Assembly: GCF_016908375.1 (NCBI RefSeq) | Contig: NZ_JAFBDS010000001.1 | Coordinates: 591,142 to 655,141 of the forward strand | Length of the DNA: 64,000 nt | DNA from: Amphibacillus cookii | GTDB lineage: Bacteria; Bacillota; Bacilli; Bacillales; Amphibacillaceae | Reading direction: 5' to 3' | Shown here: positions 46,801 through 55,978 of the stretch, piece by piece | Position numbering within the stretch: the first letter of the stretch is position 1 | Layout: every line of letters begins with the position of its first letter | Translations under genes and position numbers: made by a program | Notes under the pieces: model-generated | Seen by the model: only the letters and a program-made list of their open reading frames with translations | Told to the model about the DNA's origin: nothing | Database searches by the model: none

Positions 46801-47532
46801 ATGGTGTTCGATATGTATGATTATGAGTCAAGTGATACATCAAATAATAATGTTTTGGGAGTAACAGGATCTCTTCCTTTTACGGGGAGATGGTTAGTAG
46901 GATCAACTCCTGCAAAACAAATACCAAGTCATGGCACAGACATGTTTGGTGTAGGATATGCTATCGACTTTATGGCTGTCGATGAACAGAATCGCACAAG
47001 CCCTGAAGTAAGTTGGCGAACTTTTATTGGGACAGAATCGCCTGAAATTTTCTATGCATTTGGGAAGCCTGTTGTTTCACCTGTTTCAGGAAAAATAGTT
47101 AGTATTCATAATGGAGAACCAGATCATGAAGCGCGTCGCTCACTGCTTACATTAATACCTTATGCAGCCAAGCAAAATGAAAGAATTCGCAAAGGTCCTG
47201 CTGCAATTGCTGGCAACTATATAATTATTTCACCAAATCATTCAGATGTATATATCGCAATCGTCCATTTACAGTTGGATTCGCTTTTAGTAAAAGAGGG
47301 AGATCATGTATCAGAAGGCGAACATATTGCAAATTGCGGGAATTCAGGTAACTCAACGCAACCTCATATTCATATTCAAGCGATGACAAGTTTAAATTTT
47401 TCTAATACAAAGGGGGTTCCCCTTTACTTTAATGCGTTTAATCAGTGGGGAAAAGGGAATAGCGAGCCAACTATTGTAAAAAAAGCTTTTCCGAGGGCTA
47501 ATGCGGTCGTCAGTCCAAGGCTAAACGAATGA
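46801..47532 (+). CDS. M23-family peptidase-like protein
   Basis: 243 residues, without an obvious signal peptide. The LytM/M23 fold is visible: HGTDMFGVGYAIDF (His44, Asp56), GKIVSIHNG, the catalytic His156 in YIAIVHLQ, the loop VKEGDHVSEGEHIANCGNSG and the HxH pair PHIHIQ (189-191). M23 enzymes cut peptidoglycan cross-bridges, but related cytosolic or divergent members also exist. The start is uncertain: no strong ribosome site lies before ATG 46801, and ATG 46813 is an alternative. The 5' flank is made of gene relics and a repeat, so the N-terminus may have been lost. Confidence 0.7.
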   Translation: MVFDMYDYESSDTSNNNVLGVTGSLPFTGRWLVGSTPAKQIPSHGTDMFGVGYAIDFMAVDEQNRTSPEVSWRTFIGTESPEIFYAFGKPVVSPVSGKIVSIHNGEPDHEARRSLLTLIPYAAKQNERIRKGPAAIAGNYIIISPNHSDVYIAIVHLQLDSLLVKEGDHVSEGEHIANCGNSGNSTQPHIHIQAMTSLNFSNTKGVPLYFNAFNQWGKGNSEPTIVKKAFPRANAVVSPRLNE

Positions 47533-47593
47533 CGGATGTAATAATAATTTGCACTGCTACAGAAAAGAGGTATTTTGTTAAAACATTATTTAA

Positions 47594-47751
47594 TTTATCA
47601 CAGATAACCGTCCGTAAAACACCCACCTCAAAATAGAGAATAGCGTTAAATCTATTTAGGTGGATGATAATGGACACTAATGCCCTGATTCACTCAACTA
47701 ACCCTCAGTGGGAGAAGAACGAAAATCCCACTGATTGAAGGTTCGTTTTAT
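47594..47751 (+). repeat. two-hairpin dispersed repeat, full copy
   Basis: A near-consensus copy: TTTATCACAGATAACCGTCC at the left, AGGTGGATGATAATGGACAC as the return arm, and a second hairpin with CAGTGGGA pairing to TCCCACTG, a variant on both sides relative to CAGTGGGCG/CGCCCA-type copies. Confidence 0.87.
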
Positions 47752-47804
47752 TCCAGTAAAACAGTTATGTATCAGAGATTCGTACGACGATCTGAGAGGA
47801 GGAC

Positions 47805-48182
47805 TTATCGTCCCCATCTCAGATAGATGATAAAATGACAACATGATACACTTTGATCACTTCTGATGGTTATTGAAATGCCTGTTGGGTTATAGCTTGC
47901 TGTTACATCACTGGTTGTTCCGATTGATTGAAGCAGACGGTTAACATCGTCAGATTTATCTGCTTGTGCTGCTGTTATTAATTGATGACTAAAAGTCTGA
48001 TCAGATAACTTATCTAAAATCATAATTGGTTCATTGGAAATCGCTTTCAATGTCGATATTGACTGCTGAAACATACTTGTATCAACTGCTGGATACTCTC
48101 GATATTGATTGAGTACTGAATAAGAGGGATAATATCTAAACATAGACGGAGGATAAGAGGAAACAATAGGTCTGTAATACAT
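47805..48182 (-). CDS. conserved small protein, function unknown
   Basis: 125 residues from the ATG at 48182, which has AGGAGG; a longer frame lacks a site. The N-terminus is rich in Tyr, Pro and Ser (MYYRPIVSSYPPSMFRYYPS). The middle is helical with VNRLLQSIG, and the end is SCCHFIIYLRWGR. This Cys-Cys plus LRWGR ending is known to me from uncharacterised Bacillales proteins, possibly spore-associated, but no function can be assigned. Confidence 0.65.
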   Translation of the reverse strand: MYYRPIVSSYPPSMFRYYPSYSVLNQYREYPAVDTSMFQQSISTLKAISNEPIMILDKLSDQTFSHQLITAAQADKSDDVNRLLQSIGTTSDVTASYNPTGISITIRSDQSVSCCHFIIYLRWGR

Positions 48183-48771
48183 AATGAACCTCCTGATATT
48201 GCATTTATTGTTTGCGAATACCCAAAAAGCTTGTGTTAATCCTAAATCCATCATAAGTAAGCATAGAACCGGGGTTAAATATATGGTATAAATCAATGGT
48301 GTAATAGTTATTGTATTTTGAGAGGTATTCATTATAGAGTTTATGCTGATTGTGCTATCGTTATTAATTATTTAACTAATAAACTCAACTTAGACTCGCC
48401 GATGAGCTATGTTCCGCTTTCCGTGGGCGTGGCTTGAGCTACTCCCACCGGAGTCTACACACTCACCTGCTAAATAGTGCTTTATTTCGTGCGGTTGGGC
48501 TTACTCAGGAAACCGCATGAATCCGCGATCGCACGCAAAATGGAGAAATCGCATTCAGTATGAATCACCCGTCTAAGTGGAGATAAGCAAGGGGTGAGAC
48601 ATCCCCCATAGCCGTCAAGCTAAGGATCAATTACAGAAAAAGCAAGTCTAGAGCGTATAATTTTTACACGAAATTATATTATTTTCCAATTCGGTACATG
48701 ATTAGTAAAACCACTTTGTTGCTTTTTTAAAAATATTACGCTGTTAAAAGTGGCTGTTGATTTGCGATCCA

Positions 48772-48872
48772 GGCATTCGCTTTCCGCGGGCTCGCGCTGA
48801 GCCTCCTCGTTCGCACAGAACGCTCACTGTGGGGTCTCATCGTCTTCGCTTTTCCCGCAGGAGTCGAATGCC
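48772..48872. repeat. Bacillaceae-type GC-rich palindromic repeat
   Basis: 101 bp beginning GGCATTCGCTTTCCGCGGG and ending CCCGCAGGAGTCGAATGCC, so the ends are near-perfect inverted repeats. Much richer in GC than its surroundings. Sequences with these ends are scattered through many Bacillaceae genomes. Here it lies inside the IS4-like element. Confidence 0.7.
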
Positions 48873-48931
48873 TTCCTCTCCAATCAACAAAGTTAAAAAA
48901 CAATAAGCTTTGGCAAAACCCAAATATTCAT

Positions 48932-49465
48932 CTATACTGCTTTGAAAGTTCGTTCATAAGTAAGATTTAAGATGTCAAAAGGACTCTTATGCTGATAGCG
49001 AAGATCTTTCCTTCCATGTCGGTATACATTTTGATAAATATTCTTCATCAGTGCACGAAGTGAAGAGATATCATGCAATGGCTGTCCTTTCTCATCTTCA
49101 ATGGCGCTTTTCGCAAGGTCGATACACATTGGTGCAAGCTCCTGCCGTTCAGCTAACTGAAGAAAAATACCCTTCAAAAAGGCAACACCTTTCTCATTGG
49201 AACGTTGATGTAAGGCTTGTTTCGAAATATCCGTACCAGATAATCGCGTGATTGTTGCACAAAGCTTGCTCAATCCTTCAGCGCCTACTGTTTTTTGTAA
49301 AAAGGCACAGATACTTAAGAAATCCTCTGGCATTAATTTATTTTCACGTTGAACAAAACCTGTTTCACGCGCCCATTGACGTACCTCAGAAACAGATAAC
49401 ACCTGATGAACAGCTTGAATAAATGGCTCCATTTTCTTCGTGAAATGCATCGTAAACCCCTCCAA
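48932..49465 (-). pseudogene. IS4-family transposase with the catalytic core deleted in frame
   Basis: 177 residues. The N-terminal 105 or so match IS4/IS231-type transposases (VRQWARETGFVQRENKLMPEDF, in part; then ISKQALHQRSNEKGVAFLK). The last 70 match their C-terminus (ELAPMCIDLAKSA, then YRHGRKDLRYQHKSPFDILN). The junction is near FLQLAERQ-ELAPM. The whole central DDE nuclease region is missing, yet the reading frame is kept. RBS GGAGGGGTTT. It cannot catalyse transposition but could still bind DNA ends. Confidence 0.75.
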
Positions 49466-49687
49466 ATAAATATTTCTTTTCTGTTAGGGTACCGTATTTT
49501 TCTGTTGTTTTAAATCTTACTGCTTAGCTTGACGGCTATGAGGCATCCACGCGAAAAGCGAATCCATGCTTTTCGGAACGAAATAACGTGCTAAACGTAT
49601 GAGAAGGTTGAATGACTATTTTCAGTGTGCGAAAGTTGAGTAATAAAGTTCTGCAATAGCTATATAATAAAACTTGAGTGATTGGCA

Positions 49688-49738
49688 TCATCAGACAAAC
49701 CGTCCGTAAATCGCCCACTGATTAAAGAAGTATTTTAT
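49688..49738 (+). repeat. short (internally deleted) form of the two-hairpin repeat
   Basis: AAACCGTCCGTAAATCGCCC then ACTGATTAAAGAAGTATTTT. The first-hairpin left arm is joined to the second-hairpin right arm, as at 46567. It ends about 80 bases before the membrane-protein gene. Confidence 0.68.
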
Positions 49739-49818
49739 TAAGTTTTTAGTTTACAAAGTAAACTAAATCACGTAAGCTATTTATGCAAGCATTTACATTA
49801 TTGTCATGGAGGTATGAA

Positions 49819-51357
49819 ATGGAATTATTGGTTGAGCAATTTGCTAGTTTAAATTTATTGAATCAATTTTGGATTACTTTATTTTTAATTATTCCGATGG
49901 TGCTTATTGCACGGACAGTTGTTGCTGGTACGCGTTATTCACCTATTTTAATTATTGTTATCTTTGGTTTGTCAATGGGGTATATTCTCGTGCATACGGG
50001 GGTTGCAGAACCAGGAATAACTGCATTTCCGATGGTTAATATGGTGGCATCATCAACGATTATTGCGTTAATCGTATCGTTCTTTGTTGGTGGGCAAGAG
50101 CTAAGAAAGATTTTCTCGAATAAGCCCCTGAAAAATGAAGAAATGGTGATCCCGTCATCGCAAGAAGCAGTATTAGGAACAACGCGGACTCAAATTGTCA
50201 TGATTATTCGTGCATTCTTTTTGTTAATTGGCATAGAGGGTGCCACAAGAACATTAATAGGAACCAGTACAAGTTCATTAAGTGATGTCTATCCTTTAAT
50301 TGCCTATATAGGTATTGTTGGGTCCATTATTTTTATCGATAATCGCGCGACGATTACCAATAAGTCCTTATATATTAGAAAAGGGATTTTAGAAATTGTT
50401 GGTATTATATTTGTTTTGTATGCAGCTTATTTGATAGCTGAAACGATTGAACCCTTGATTGCACTACCACAAATTTTCTTTGCAATGATTGTCTCTGCTT
50501 TGGCAGGCGCTATTCTTTATCGGTGGTCATTTGGACCAACCATTAAAGCGCTATTATTTGCTGGGATTCCTGTTGTTTTAGCAGGTAATTTTATGGTTGG
50601 AGGATCAAGAATCGGAGAGGCTTTTACCATTGAAGGTATGGGTGCTGTCCTTTCTTATGGTTTCTTTGGTCAATTGTTCTTTATGTTTGGTGGTATTGCC
50701 GTTTTAATGTTTTTTGCTAAAACAAATCATGTTAGAAATTTAGCGCCTGGAATGGCTGGTGCACTGTCACATTCGGGACTGACAGGTGCTTGTACTGCAG
50801 GCGATTTAGGAGCCGAGGCGGCGAGTCGAGCACCGATTATGATTAATATTCCGTTTTTTGGTCATGTTTTTGTTTTTTCAGTATTAGCGATAAGTGCAGA
50901 AAATGGAGCGCTATGGATTTGGCCATCACTATTAATTGTTGCGGTTGGACTTGCTTTCACCATTTTGGCTTTAAAACATTTGCGAATTGCTAATCATGAT
51001 GATGCCAAAGAGATTAAAGCACTGATGCAATTTTCGTTTGGCTGGCAACTTGTAGCTGTATTTGGTGGTTTGCTTTTATTAACATTAAGTACGATTGCTT
51101 TTGATTATTCTGGTATGGCGCAAGCATCTGCAATTTCACACTTTGGTTTATTTGCAGCTATTCAAGAGGGGATGTTTGGCGCAGAGTCGGCTAATCTGAT
51201 TCCATTTATCTTTTCTATGCCATTTCTTGTTCACCCGGTTGTCTTTTTCATGTTTGGAAAGGCAATGAAAGATGGCGGGAAGATGCCGATTAAAACAGTG
51301 TATATCATTAGTGCTATTGGTGTTATTGGTTTAATGATTTCATTATTTGTTATTTGA
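49819..51357 (+). CDS. polytopic membrane protein, putative transporter
   Basis: 512 residues with about twelve to thirteen hydrophobic segments. Conserved-looking polar motifs inside the membrane are GTRYSPILIIVIFGLSMGY, FMVGGSRIGEAFTIEG and GALSHSGLTGACTAGDLGAE. The Gly-rich motifs with charged residues suggest an ion-coupled carrier, broadly like GltS or other IT-superfamily proteins, but I do not recognise the family. ATG 49819 has GGAGGT five bases upstream; a start at 49783 lacks one. Monocistronic, ending at the strong hairpin at 51398. Confidence 0.75.
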   Translation: MELLVEQFASLNLLNQFWITLFLIIPMVLIARTVVAGTRYSPILIIVIFGLSMGYILVHTGVAEPGITAFPMVNMVASSTIIALIVSFFVGGQELRKIFSNKPLKNEEMVIPSSQEAVLGTTRTQIVMIIRAFFLLIGIEGATRTLIGTSTSSLSDVYPLIAYIGIVGSIIFIDNRATITNKSLYIRKGILEIVGIIFVLYAAYLIAETIEPLIALPQIFFAMIVSALAGAILYRWSFGPTIKALLFAGIPVVLAGNFMVGGSRIGEAFTIEGMGAVLSYGFFGQLFFMFGGIAVLMFFAKTNHVRNLAPGMAGALSHSGLTGACTAGDLGAEAASRAPIMINIPFFGHVFVFSVLAISAENGALWIWPSLLIVAVGLAFTILALKHLRIANHDDAKEIKALMQFSFGWQLVAVFGGLLLLTLSTIAFDYSGMAQASAISHFGLFAAIQEGMFGAESANLIPFIFSMPFLVHPVVFFMFGKAMKDGGKMPIKTVYIISAIGVIGLMISLFVI

Positions 51358-51397
51358 TGTTGATCAAGTCAAAAAAATTCATTTTATTTGCGTGAAA

Positions 51398-51442
51398 AGC
51401 TACCTCCCAACGTTAGACAACCGCTAACGTTGGGAGGTAGCT
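51398..51442. terminator. strong hairpin between convergent genes
   Basis: A perfect 19-bp stem, AGCTACCTCCCAACGTTAG (51398-51416) with 51424-51442 and a 7-base loop. The minus-strand side continues into TTTTCACG, while the plus strand has only ATTATATTTT. Likely a shared terminator. Confidence 0.8.
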
Positions 51443-51489
51443 ATTATATTTTATTGATATGAGCAAGCAAAGTTTTAAAGTTCATCAGT

Positions 51490-51675
51490 TTAAAAATAAA
51501 ATGTTAATGCATCCGTGCTTAATTCTGATAAACCGAAAATTAAGTAAACAAGTATAAGTGTGATCAATGTAATAATCAAATAGCTCTTTCCATATCCCTT
51601 TATAAACATAAAAAGACTGGTCGTGGCGGCCAAGAAAAAGAAAATGGCAGCAGCGAGAATAGCTATAGATGACAT
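51490..51675 (-). CDS. small two-segment membrane protein
   Basis: 61 residues. Two hydrophobic segments (IAILAAAIFFFLAATTSLFM and YLIITLITLILVYLIFGL) joined by KGYGKS. An AAAGGAGTAGC ribosome site supports a real gene. No family recognised. Confidence 0.6.
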   Translation of the reverse strand: MSSIAILAAAIFFFLAATTSLFMFIKGYGKSYLIITLITLILVYLIFGLSELSTDALTFYF

Positions 51676-51916
51676 AATGCTACTCCTTTCGGTAATAGAG
51701 ACAGATTTAGAATTTCCTGCCTAGGTATTATTAACTAAAACCTACTACCTTTATTATTATATAACAATTGTCAAGTTGGATGATTATAGTTGACAAATGA
51801 AACTGTAAAAGCGCTCTTTTCAATTTTTCAATAGCGTTTTTTCATAGTATTAATAGATAAAATATTAATAATCATGCTATAATAGATATAAGTAATAGAT
51901 TAAGGAGTGCCAAAAC

Positions 51917-52114
51917 ATGTTCAAAAAGTATCATCGTTTTATATACATGGCTAGTTTTCAATTGTTGTTAATTATTTTTTTCTTAATATTTAGTATGATC
52001 GAGTACGGGTTTAATATGATGACGATATCAGTCCTTTTTATTTTATTTATAGGTGTGGTACTCAATGTACTCCTTTATTTTTATTTCAAAAAAATCAATA
52101 TGCAAACCGAGTAA
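51917..52114 (+). CDS. small two-segment membrane protein upstream of the EAL gene
   Basis: 65 residues: a basic N-terminus (MFKKYHRF), two hydrophobic segments and a charged tail (FKKINMQTE). It has TAAGGAGTG. It ends 23 bases before the YkuI-like gene and is probably cotranscribed with it. No function known. Confidence 0.6.
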   Translation: MFKKYHRFIYMASFQLLLIIFFLIFSMIEYGFNMMTISVLFILFIGVVLNVLLYFYFKKINMQTE

Positions 52115-52137
52115 AAGATTGTTTTGGGGGATTTTAA

Positions 52138-53349
52138 ATGGACTCAATGGAGCTAATGGATAAACTGAATGATATTGTACCTGCTTATCAACCTTTTGTC
52201 AGTGCAGTGACCCATGAAATTGCTGGCTATGAACTGTTTGCAAGACGAGTTGAGGGAAATCGACTCATCAGTTTAGCTTCTTTTTTTAATGATGAGGAAG
52301 TGCCTGCGGAATACAAATTAGAAGTGAATCAACATGTATTAACGCAAGCATTATCTCAACTCTCTCACTATCCTTCGCTGTTCTTAATGATTAATTGGAC
52401 GGCAGAAGAATGGTTAATTGATGATGGAGAACCATTACTTGAGCGATTAAATGCTTTTGATGAAGCGGGTTTTCCATTGCAAAGAATCATTGTACAAATA
52501 AAAGAACAAGATTTAGACATCTATTATGACCAGCTGTATCACCTTTTACTTTATTACAAAAGCTGTGGTATTCAAATAGCAATTGATCAATTAGGTGCTA
52601 GAACAGCTAATTTAGATCGGATCAGACAACTAGAGCCTAATGTGTTAAAAATGAATACACGTATTATAGGTAGCTATGATTCAAAGGGCTATGATGATAT
52701 TATCTATTCCTTTGAACAATTGGCTGAACGGATTGGCGCGGCACTATTATTTGATAATATTGAAGATGATTTCCTACACTACTATGCATGGAAACATGGT
52801 GGTCGTTATTATCAAGGCTTTTATTTGTCCGATATACATAGTGGTAATCTAGATCATTCAACGATTGCGGTCGATATCTCACAAAAAACAGCTAGCTTTG
52901 TAAAGCGTCAAAAACAGTTAGTTGAGACACGTCTAAACTGGATACTTGATTGGGAAAAACAGTTAATAGAGCTTGTAAATGTATGGTGGCAATTAAACGA
53001 AGTTAATCCATTTTTAGAAAAAGTAGGCGAAGTCTTTCATAATGAAAGCTTCCGCATTTATATTTGTGACAGTAATGGTGAGCAGATATCAGCAAACTAT
53101 CATAAAAGATCTAATCAATGGTTTTTTGAAAGTGATTATATAGGGGCAAACTGGGCTTTTCGTCCTTATTATTTAACAAACATGATGCACATGCGACTGT
53201 GGAATCGCGCGATGTTGTCAGAGATTTATGCAGATATTGAAACACGTGAACGGATTCGAACCTTAAGCTTCCCTTTATCAAAGGATTATTTTATCTTTAT
53301 CGATATAGCTTATCGTTTCATATATAAGAATGATTGTTTCTTAATTTAG
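52138..53349 (+). CDS. ykuI: YkuI-like degenerate EAL-domain protein
   Basis: 403 residues. An EAL-type domain (about 1-250) in which the signature reads YELFARR instead of E-A/V-L. Several metal or catalytic positions appear altered: AIDQLGA replaces the usual IDDFGxG, and NTRI lies where K-x-D is expected. A C-terminal PAS-like YkuI_C domain follows (about 250-400, with FRIYICDSNGEQISANY). Length and order match B. subtilis YkuI, which binds c-di-GMP but has little or no phosphodiesterase activity. A c-di-GMP receptor role is therefore inferred. RBS GGGGGA. Confidence 0.82.
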   Translation: MDSMELMDKLNDIVPAYQPFVSAVTHEIAGYELFARRVEGNRLISLASFFNDEEVPAEYKLEVNQHVLTQALSQLSHYPSLFLMINWTAEEWLIDDGEPLLERLNAFDEAGFPLQRIIVQIKEQDLDIYYDQLYHLLLYYKSCGIQIAIDQLGARTANLDRIRQLEPNVLKMNTRIIGSYDSKGYDDIIYSFEQLAERIGAALLFDNIEDDFLHYYAWKHGGRYYQGFYLSDIHSGNLDHSTIAVDISQKTASFVKRQKQLVETRLNWILDWEKQLIELVNVWWQLNEVNPFLEKVGEVFHNESFRIYICDSNGEQISANYHKRSNQWFFESDYIGANWAFRPYYLTNMMHMRLWNRAMLSEIYADIETRERIRTLSFPLSKDYFIFIDIAYRFIYKNDCFLI

Positions 53350-53500
53350 GTTAGGTAACAACAGATACATTTAGATTGATACGATAGTAAACGGTATTGT
53401 TAATGAATCATCATGTATACATTTAGATACTAAATTTCACATGAAGAAGGGTAATAATTGAGACTTTTGCTCTAACGTATATGTGATCAAATAAAAGAAA

Positions 53501-53562
53501 ATGTGAAGCCAAATCGTAATGACATGCGTTGTTGTGATTTGGCTTCACATGCTAGTTTATTA
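53501..53562. terminator. terminator between convergent ykuI-like and ydbT genes
   Basis: ATGTGAAGCCAAATC (53501-53515) pairs perfectly with GATTTGGCTTCACAT (53536-53550). A long T run follows on the plus strand and AAAA precedes it for the other strand. Confidence 0.85.
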
Positions 53563-55059
53563 TTTTTTTTCGGTATTTAAATCGATGCCAACTTGATTCA
53601 GTGAATAATCACCCCGGTATGAATACCACTCGGTAATGTCGCTGTGAATCGATTGTTTAATGCCGCTAACTGTATAGTGCCTTCCTATAAAGTTATTTAA
53701 GATTGAAGCTCGGATAGTTGCTATATCAAGTCTTTTCTGAAGCAGACTTTGTTTCAATTCAAGCGCTTGAATACGATCTCGTTTTAAAAATACGGTCTCT
53801 CGAGATAGGAGTAACATCGATTGGATCGTTAATTGCTGTTTGGTTAAATGAGCGCCTGCCATCCGGTAATTCAAGTAAAAGTAGATACTACCCATTAGTA
53901 ATAACAGACCGTTAATCCACCAGAACGGTCGAGCAAATAATAGAGTAACGGCAAGCGTTACAGATAATCCTACTAACAGTTGACACCATTGATAATAAAA
54001 TAACCGCCTAGACACAGGGTGTAGATCTGGCATAGTGTATTGATACTCAGGTAGCATCGTGGTTAGAAATGCCTGAATTTCAGATTTTTTAATAAGTGGA
54101 AAGATAATCGTTCGCATATTTTCACTTTGATCGACTTCTCCTCCTGCAACTTCCAGGTAAACGGTAGCTAATTGAAAAGGTAGCCTTATGATATTTTGTT
54201 TAATGCCAACTGCTTGAATACGATTAAGTGGGATCGACAGTTGTTTTTTTTCCCAGAGTCCTCTTGTTATATAGAGTTCTTTTTCATATCGAACGACAGT
54301 AAAGTCTCCGTATTTGATAATCGAACCTAGTACACCTAAAAGCCACATTAATATAAATAGAATCATTGACAGTGCGATTAAGGTTCCCAATGCTTGGGTT
54401 AAAAGCCAAGCTGTTGTTGATTGATAAATGTCATCTGGGATAAATAGTTCAGCTTCTGAAATGCCAAAAAGTAAAATACTTATAATGACACCGAAGCCAC
54501 CAGACGTGGAGCCGAAAGCAAATAATCGCTTGTAACTGGCTTCATATTTTGGCACTTGTTGTTCAAGGATATAATCATAGTCATAAGTGTTAGTAGTTTC
54601 TGTTCCGCTTTGATCTTGCTGATCAAACTTTAGTTGATTTCTAAGTGCGTGTGCTTCCTCAATGGAAATAGCAGTCAACTTAGCATCGACATTAATATCA
54701 CTACCTGCTGTTTCAATTTGTAACTCTGTTAACCCAAGCAGTCGGTGAATAATATTTTGACTTAAATGAATGGACTGGATGCGATGCTTAGAAATGGTTC
54801 GTTTTTTGCGAATGATAATCCCACGCTCAATCTTCAACTCATTTTGATTAAGCGAATAAGTAAATCTTAACCAATTTAACCAGCTATATATGATGATCGA
54901 ACATGCGATTGCAATAGTTGCAATCAATAAGTAAGTGAAAAATTGTTCTCGACCAAAAATAATAATAAGTGAAAATAGTAATAAAATCGTTTCTTTCATT
55001 GTTTTGAAAAATATAAAAATAATGGCAGCAATATGAAGACGTCTAGGTTCAAATGTCAT
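53560..55059 (-). CDS. ydbT: YdbT-type membrane protein with bacterial PH domains
   Basis: 499 residues. Pairs of membrane helices alternate with bPH2 domains: ELKIERGIIIRKKRTISKHR with IQSIHLSQNIIHRLLGL, then KELYITRGLWEKKQLSIPLN with RIQAVGIKQNIIR, and a third repeat LTIQSMLLLSRETVFLKRDR. B. subtilis YdbS and YdbT together protect against certain bacteriocins (amylocyclicin, LCI-type reports). The ATG at 55059 overlaps the ydbS stop, and the GGGTGGA ribosome site lies within ydbS, so the two are translationally coupled. Confidence 0.88.
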   Translation of the reverse strand: MTFEPRRLHIAAIIFIFFKTMKETILLLFSLIIIFGREQFFTYLLIATIAIACSIIIYSWLNWLRFTYSLNQNELKIERGIIIRKKRTISKHRIQSIHLSQNIIHRLLGLTELQIETAGSDINVDAKLTAISIEEAHALRNQLKFDQQDQSGTETTNTYDYDYILEQQVPKYEASYKRLFAFGSTSGGFGVIISILLFGISEAELFIPDDIYQSTTAWLLTQALGTLIALSMILFILMWLLGVLGSIIKYGDFTVVRYEKELYITRGLWEKKQLSIPLNRIQAVGIKQNIIRLPFQLATVYLEVAGGEVDQSENMRTIIFPLIKKSEIQAFLTTMLPEYQYTMPDLHPVSRRLFYYQWCQLLVGLSVTLAVTLLFARPFWWINGLLLLMGSIYFYLNYRMAGAHLTKQQLTIQSMLLLSRETVFLKRDRIQALELKQSLLQKRLDIATIRASILNNFIGRHYTVSGIKQSIHSDITEWYSYRGDYSLNQVGIDLNTEKK

Positions 55060-55528
55060 CTTGTTCCACCCTAGCCAATATTGATATTTGATCACGCAAT
55101 TGCTCAGCTTCTGCTTCACTTAAAGCTGGGATTTCATGAGTGGTTGCTGCCGTCGTTATCTCTAAGTTAGCCAGATTAAACTTTTTTAAAATTGGTCCTT
55201 GTTTGGTATCCACATGCTGAACCCGAACCATCGGTACAAGTGTTCGTTTCACAATAATGATCCCATGTTGTATGTAAATCTCCTGATCATAAAGTTGATA
55301 ACGCCACCTTCGCCAGCGCAGTGAAGGAATTAAAATAATGCTTAGTAATACAATAACGATGGTAAAGATAAGACTTATACCGCTAAACCAATAATTCCAC
55401 TTAAGCATGGCCGCTGTAATAAATAGACCTATGGTGATTAACATTAAAATAATGGAATAAATAAGTCCATGTATCTTCCAAACTTTAATTGCAGAAGGGG
55501 CAATCCTTTGACTTGGTGGATAACGCAA
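55049..55528 (-). CDS. ydbS: YdbS-type membrane protein with bacterial PH domain
   Basis: About 159 residues. Two membrane helices (IYSIILMLITIGLFITAAM and the following segment) are followed by one bPH2 domain with LYDQEIYIQHGIIIVKRTLV and PMVRVQHVDTKQGPI. It works with YdbT, with which it overlaps by eleven bases. Start: GTG at 55537 lies only two bases after AAAGGA. TTG at 55528 has better spacing and gives the N-terminus RYPPSQRIAPSAIKVW, which fits YdbS family starts, so TTG is preferred with some doubt. Confidence 0.85.
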   Translation of the reverse strand: MRYPPSQRIAPSAIKVWKIHGLIYSIILMLITIGLFITAAMLKWNYWFSGISLIFTIVIVLLSIILIPSLRWRRWRYQLYDQEIYIQHGIIIVKRTLVPMVRVQHVDTKQGPILKKFNLANLEITTAATTHEIPALSEAEAEQLRDQISILARVEQDDI

Positions 55529-55603
55529 GAAAAACACATCCTTTTTATCTTTTATCCTTTCAATTATAGCTCAATTATTCACAGATAACTAGGTAATAAT
55601 GGG

Positions 55604-55724
55604 TTTATCACAGATAACCGGTCGTAACTCCCCTCAAAATAGAGCGTAGTGCAAAACGATTGAGGTGGGTGATAACGGACGCTAATGTCGAGATTCACTC
55701 AACGAACCTGCAATCAGGGGGCGT
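55604..55724 (+). repeat. two-hairpin dispersed repeat lacking its right end
   Basis: TTTATCACAGATAACCGGTC through AACGAACCTGCAATCAGGGG; the right arm of hairpin two is gone. A further broken left end (CACAGATAACTAGGTAA) lies just upstream at 55580-55596, suggesting two insertions or a rearrangement. It is 255 bases upstream of the CBS gene. Confidence 0.78.
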
Positions 55725-55978
55725 TATAGATGAGATGATTTAATTCACCTTATGAATTTTTTGCTCGTGCCATGTTATACTAATGATTAAATGCCTTATC
55801 ATAATAAAAATGAAACAGAAAAATAATATGTGTGATATTTCAGAAGTACATCATAGTTCTTTAATATTTTTAAGGTTTTAATACATATAACGCTTGTCGA
55901 CTACTAAAATGCAAGGTGCTTGTTCAGATTTGGAAACCAGTTTAACCGATTAAGCTAAACTAGCGAGGAGTGACCTTA

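Larger units (their letters stand above)
48384..49640 (-). mobile_element. IS4-like element with 7-bp target duplication, internally deleted
   Basis: The plus strand begins CTCAACTTAGACTCG and ends TGTGCGAAAGTTGAG, terminal inverted repeats shared with the elements at 1657 and 18912. Directly flanking it on both sides is TAATAAA (48377-48383 and 49641-49647), a perfect target duplication. It contains the truncated transposase at 48932-49465 and a nested palindromic repeat at 48772-48872. The same internal blocks as in the other two copies are present near both ends. Confidence 0.82.
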
